From an uncultured Lachnospiraceae bacterium (GTDB lineage Bacteria; Bacillota_A; Clostridia; Lachnospirales; Lachnospiraceae), in NCBI GenBank assembly GCA_902795715.1, contig CADBME010000059.1:1-7469 (forward strand): DNA of 7,469 bases. Reading direction: 5' to 3'. The position numbers and the translations under genes were made by a program. Position 1 is the first letter of the stretch; every line of letters begins with the position of its first letter. Positions 5,431 through 7,469 of the stretch are shown here, in pieces. The notes beneath the pieces are model-generated. The model was given only the letters and a program-made list of their open reading frames with translations, was not told the origin of the DNA and searched no databases.

Positions 5431-6564
5431 ATGAATTATACTATCAGACATTTTGATACGCCTGTATTGCGGTTTTCTGCGGAAACAGGAGCAGCTATGA
5501 ATATTCAAACCATCTGGTTTACGGAGAATGCAGATATGCTCCCACTTGATTTGAAAGATACAACTGCAGCAGGCGTTGATTCATGGATACGTCACAGGAC
5601 TATACCGAAGAACCGTGCTTATGTAAATACACTCCTTGCTTCTATGGGATTGAGTATTAACAGACCTATGGACATCATCCGAGTGTCAAAGGGATTGTCA
5701 TTGAATGATTGCTATTGGGTAACGGAAGAAGGATTTATTGGCAGCTTTGAAAAATACAACCTATACGACAATCGTTTTAGCCGTACTCTTGGTCTGGCTG
5801 CATTTACAGGTTATGGCAGCAGTATTGTTAACGGCCTGTCCTCCAGCCCTGAGTTTACTACAAACGGAATGCTGCCGAAATGCTGGCGAAGAGAAAGAGG
5901 ACAAATCAGTCTCTATAAAGGTGGCACAGAAGGAGCTGCAAACGCTGGATATGAGCCATATTCAGAGTACTATGCTGCCGGAATCGCAGAGATAGTAGGA
6001 GTGAATGCAATTCCCTACAGGCTTGCAAAATGGAAAGGACGGCTTTGCTCTGTTTGCGATCTTTTTACGAGCAAAGATATTTCTTTTGTTCCGGTTGGGA
6101 GAATCGTGCGCAGTGGTGGTATGCCGGCGGTCAGGACGTATTATGAATCTCTGGGTAAAGAATTTGTGGATGCTTTGGACGAGATGATTGTTTTTGATGC
6201 CATCATCTTCAACACTGACAGACACTTTGGGAATTTCGGCTTTCTGGTAGACAGCCGGACAAATACAATAATAGGGCCGTCACCGCTTTTTGACCATGGC
6301 AATAGCCTGATGAACTTTGCATGGGGGGACGAACTTGCAAATGAGGCGTCTATGTGGAAGTACGCGAAAACATTGATGCCATGTGTGTATGATGATTTTG
6401 TCGCTGAGGCGAAGACAGTGCTGACTCATGAGCGCAAGAATATGCTTAGACATTTGTTGGATTTCAGATTAAAGAGGCATAGTAGATACAACCTTCCGAA
6501 GGAACGTCTTTCATTGCTTGAAAAGACTGTTTCTCATAGAGTTAGAGAACTTTTAGACGAATAA
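5431..6564 (+). CDS. HipA/CtkA-like protein kinase domain protein
   Basis: This 377-residue protein resembles single-chain HipA-like serine/threonine kinases. Kinase features in order are K163 in QISLYKGG (probable ATP-contacting lysine), D263-R264-H265 with N268 in FNTDRHFGNFGF (catalytic loop, the best evidence), and D288 in SPLFDHGNS (metal-binding Asp, DFG-like). The N-terminal 100 or so residues, containing LPLDLKDTTAAGVDSWIRHRTIP, form a separate module of unknown role. HipA proteins phosphorylate translation factors or similar targets and are usually neutralised by an XRE-type HipB encoded just upstream. No such gene is present here, and only the repeat copy precedes it. AGGAG lies 7 nt before the ATG, so the start is secure. 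The product should be cytoplasmic. It could act as a growth regulator or have a phage-defence or other accessory role; the target cannot be read from sequence. Confidence 0.78.
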   Translation: MNYTIRHFDTPVLRFSAETGAAMNIQTIWFTENADMLPLDLKDTTAAGVDSWIRHRTIPKNRAYVNTLLASMGLSINRPMDIIRVSKGLSLNDCYWVTEEGFIGSFEKYNLYDNRFSRTLGLAAFTGYGSSIVNGLSSSPEFTTNGMLPKCWRRERGQISLYKGGTEGAANAGYEPYSEYYAAGIAEIVGVNAIPYRLAKWKGRLCSVCDLFTSKDISFVPVGRIVRSGGMPAVRTYYESLGKEFVDALDEMIVFDAIIFNTDRHFGNFGFLVDSRTNTIIGPSPLFDHGNSLMNFAWGDELANEASMWKYAKTLMPCVYDDFVAEAKTVLTHERKNMLRHLLDFRLKRHSRYNLPKERLSLLEKTVSHRVRELLDE

Positions 6565-6583
6565 TCGTAAAACTTGTTTTTTT
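6551..6583 (+). terminator. Weak intrinsic terminator after the HipA-like gene
   Basis: TTTT-AG-ACGA, loop ATAA, TCGT-AAAA forms a bulged 8-bp stem around the stop codon, followed by CTTG and seven Ts. Stability is low because half the stem is A-T pairs, but the position and T-tract fit a terminator for the kinase gene. Confidence 0.4.
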
Positions 6584-6603
6584 ATCTCTCACCCGGATAT
6601 AAT
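6574..6603 (+). promoter_or_regulatory. Promoter of the truncated antitoxin gene
   Basis: The -10 box TATAAT (6598-6603) is an exact consensus and TTGTTT (6574-6579) is a poor -35 at 18-bp spacing. The start site would be near 6610, about 30 nt before the antitoxin ATG. The promoter still looks intact, so a short RNA that ends at the repeat's terminator is probably still made. Confidence 0.5.
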
Positions 6604-6639
6604 ATGGTCAAGAAGACCAACATTAAGGAGGGATCGGAT

Positions 6640-6678
6640 ATGCAGGTCAACATCCTTGAAGCAAAGACAAATCTATAA
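6640..6678 (+). pseudogene. Phd/YefM-type antitoxin gene truncated by repeat copy D
   Basis: The ATG at 6640 follows a near-ideal AGGAGGG (6626-6632) at 7-nt spacing and encodes MQVNILEAKTNL. This is the characteristic start of Phd/YefM antitoxins, whose first beta-strand and helix usually continue LS-LI. Immediately after NL the dispersed repeat begins and its TAA (6676-6678) stops translation at 12 codons. No continuation of the antitoxin is recognisable after the repeat, and no toxin gene (Doc or RelE type) follows. The event therefore removed the rest of the module rather than only splitting it. The family call rests on 12 residues plus the intact promoter and ribosome binding site; a leader peptide is the alternative. 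Confidence 0.55.
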
Positions 6679-6741
6679 CAGTACCGTGTTACATGACAAA
6701 TGTATTAAATGCGTAACATTTTCTTAAAGGTACACGGTACC
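6675..6741 (+). repeat. Dispersed structured repeat, copy D (67 bp)
   Basis: This copy is identical to copy B across the shared core except that the first G is A (ATAACAG). It belongs to the CGTG/ATGACA subtype. Its GTACCGTGT left arm pairs perfectly over 9 bp with its ACACGGTAC right arm. It sits directly after codon 12 of the antitoxin remnant and is followed by CCC and a T-tract instead of the outer GTTAC seen in copy B. Confidence 0.88.
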
Positions 6742-6750
6742 CCCTTTTTT
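6729..6750 (+). terminator. Terminator formed by the right end of repeat copy D
   Basis: GGTAC-ACG-GTACC is followed by CCC and six Ts, the same arrangement as after copy C. It would stop the transcript begun at the antitoxin promoter before it reaches the isomerase gene. Confidence 0.55.
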
Positions 6751-6764
6751 GCCTGTGTTGAATT

Positions 6765-6791
6765 TGACAAATATTGTCAGTTTGTGACAAA
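6765..6791 (+). promoter_or_regulatory. Two adjacent inverted repeats upstream of the isomerase promoter
   Basis: TGACAA-ATA-TTGTCA (6765-6779) is a perfect 6-bp inverted repeat with a 3-base centre. TTTGT-G-ACAAA (6781-6791) follows one base later and contains a similar TGACAA half. Three TGACAA/TTGTCA-type half-sites within 26 bp, upstream of the -10 box, look like a binding site for a dimeric regulator, probably of the sugar-utilisation gene downstream. The regulator itself is not in the window. Confidence 0.45.
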
Positions 6792-6812
6792 GAAAAATCG
6801 TACAGACCCGTA

Positions 6813-6827
6813 TATAATGTACATTAT
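6813..6827 (+). promoter_or_regulatory. -10 box overlapped by a 14-bp perfect palindrome
   Basis: TATAAT (6813-6818) is the best -10 for the isomerase gene and would start transcription near 6825. ATAATGTACATTAT (6814-6827) is a perfect 14-bp palindrome covering the -10 and the probable start site, a classic repressor-operator position. No -35 hexamer is found at 16-18 bp upstream (AAGAAA at 17 bp), so the promoter may need an activator bound at the inverted repeats at 6765-6791. Confidence 0.5.
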
Positions 6828-6849
6828 CACAATACCATAAGGCGTATTT

Positions 6850-6890
6850 CCGAGACTGGTTCCATGCAGGTGAACGGAAGAGTCTTTCGG
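6850..6890 (+). promoter_or_regulatory. Stem-loop in the isomerase 5' leader
   Basis: CCG-AGACT-gg-TTCC (6850-6863) pairs with GGAA-g-AGTCT-tt-CGG (6876-6890), giving 12 base pairs with a small internal loop and a bulge around a 12-nt loop. It begins about 25 nt after the predicted start site and ends about 36 nt before the ribosome binding site. No T-tract follows, so it is not an intrinsic terminator. It could affect mRNA stability or regulation. It matches no riboswitch class that I recognise. Confidence 0.35.
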
Positions 6891-6941
6891 CGATCAGATG
6901 ATGTATGTTATTTGCCAGTATGTTATGGGAGGGTTTGTGTG

Positions 6942-7469
6942 ATGGAAAAATACAAAGTCGGTCTATTAACCATGTCGGATGAGCGGATCTATCTCCACAA
7001 CATCCAGTATGAAATGAACATGAATTATCAGCAGAGCATAGCCCGGGAGCTGGAAGCGACCGGGCTTGTTGAAGTTGTGTGCGGAGACGGTCCGATCAAC
7101 ACCAACGCCATGGCTGTCGAACAGGGTAAGAAGATGGCTGCCGCAGGGGTCGAGATGACGATCTTCAACTACGCTATCTGGTGCTATCCTCATCTGACCG
7201 CGATCGCAACGAATTTTGCGCCCGGCCCGTACCTGCTGTTCAGCAATATCCATCCTTCCGAGTGCGGCATGGTCGGCATGATGGCAGCGTCCGGCGCGCT
7301 GGATCAGCTGAACAAGAAGCACAAACGCGTTTTCGGTTCTATAGAGGACGAAGGGACCAGAAAAGAGGTCCTTTCCTTTATCAAGGCTGCATGCGCGGTC
7401 AACCGTCTGAAAGGCATCACTTACGGAAACTTTGGCGGCCGTCCCATGGGCATGTATACGACTGTGGCG
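6942..7469 (+). CDS. L-fucose/L-arabinose isomerase-family protein (3' end outside window)
   Basis: The first 176 codons are present and the frame is open to the window edge. The N-terminal Rossmann-like half is seen: KVGLLTMSDER at the start, then VEVVCGDGPINTNAMAVEQGKKMAAAGVEMTIFNYAIWCYPHLTAIA (about residues 43-89), a segment typical of the COG2407 fucose/arabinose isomerase family. GPYLLFSNIHPSECGMVG and GITYGNFGGRPMGMYT (about 158-173) follow. Members interconvert aldoses and ketoses (for example L-fucose and L-fuculose) using a divalent metal whose ligands lie mostly in the missing C-terminal half. The exact sugar cannot be decided, so no gene symbol is given. GGGAGGG (6927-6933) lies 8 nt before the ATG. 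The gene has a 117-nt leader with operator-like palindromes, pointing to substrate-controlled expression. Full members are usually around 470-490 residues. Confidence 0.83.
   Translation, partial: MEKYKVGLLTMSDERIYLHNIQYEMNMNYQQSIARELEATGLVEVVCGDGPINTNAMAVEQGKKMAAAGVEMTIFNYAIWCYPHLTAIATNFAPGPYLLFSNIHPSECGMVGMMAASGALDQLNKKHKRVFGSIEDEGTRKEVLSFIKAACAVNRLKGITYGNFGGRPMGMYTTVA

Noticed and set aside
2419..6741. The repeats as a CRISPR array or as attachment sites
   Set aside because: Copies are 1.3-2.9 kb apart with genes between them, with no spacers, no cas genes, no integrase and no tRNA gene.
6966..7322. 118-codon minus-strand frame opposite the isomerase gene
   Set aside because: The plus-strand frame is a clear isomerase-family protein, and the minus translation is rich in H, R and D without domain features.

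Overview
The window looks like part of a Bacillota (Clostridia, probably Lachnospiraceae-like) chromosome. This is inferred from strong AGGAG/GGGAGG ribosome binding sites, consensus sigma-A promoters, moderate-to-low GC, and the gene families present: a secreted M3 oligoendopeptidase F, an XRE regulator paired with an IS200/RAYT-type transposase, a single-chain HipA-like kinase and an L-fucose/L-arabinose isomerase-family enzyme. No rRNA, tRNA or CRISPR array is visible.

Layout. 1-321: the 3' end of a gene cut by the window edge, whose last codons come from a repeat. 371-2236 (minus): secreted oligoendopeptidase F with an intact zinc site. 2237-2635: a gene-free stretch with the probable pepF promoter, a full repeat copy and a perfect TTGACA-17-TATAAT promoter. 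2636-3663: an XRE regulator and a RAYT-like Y1 transposase in one operon, ended by a short terminator. 3664-4058: no solid gene, only a doubtful minus-strand coding remnant. 4059-5372: an alpha/beta hydrolase followed by a four-helix membrane protein that again ends in a repeat copy. 5431-6564: a HipA/CtkA-like kinase without an adjacent HipB. 6565-6941: a promoter, Shine-Dalgarno and first 12 codons of a Phd/YefM-type antitoxin cut off by a repeat copy, then an operator-rich leader. 6942-7469: the 5' part of a fucose/arabinose isomerase-family gene. The flanking pepF and isomerase genes look more GC-rich than the 2300-6740 interior, which reads as accessory DNA.

The most interesting element is a dispersed, structured 67-72 bp repeat with four copies in the same orientation (274-312 partial, 2419-2490, 5331-5397, 6675-6741). 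It has inverted termini (left GTAACAGTACCGTGTTAC, right ACACGGTACC with or without GTTAC) and internal hairpins. One complete copy lies upstream of a RAYT-family transposase, the enzyme class that mobilises REP/BIME-type palindromic repeats. Two copies are read in the same frame as the C-terminal tail and the stop region of unrelated genes (VTVPRYLTN...). Two end in a hairpin plus T-tract that should act as a transcription terminator, one abuts a consensus promoter, and one truncates an antitoxin gene. The working model, which is inference, is a non-autonomous REP/MITE-like family mobilised by the XRE-RAYT operon that lands at gene ends and supplies stop codons and terminators.
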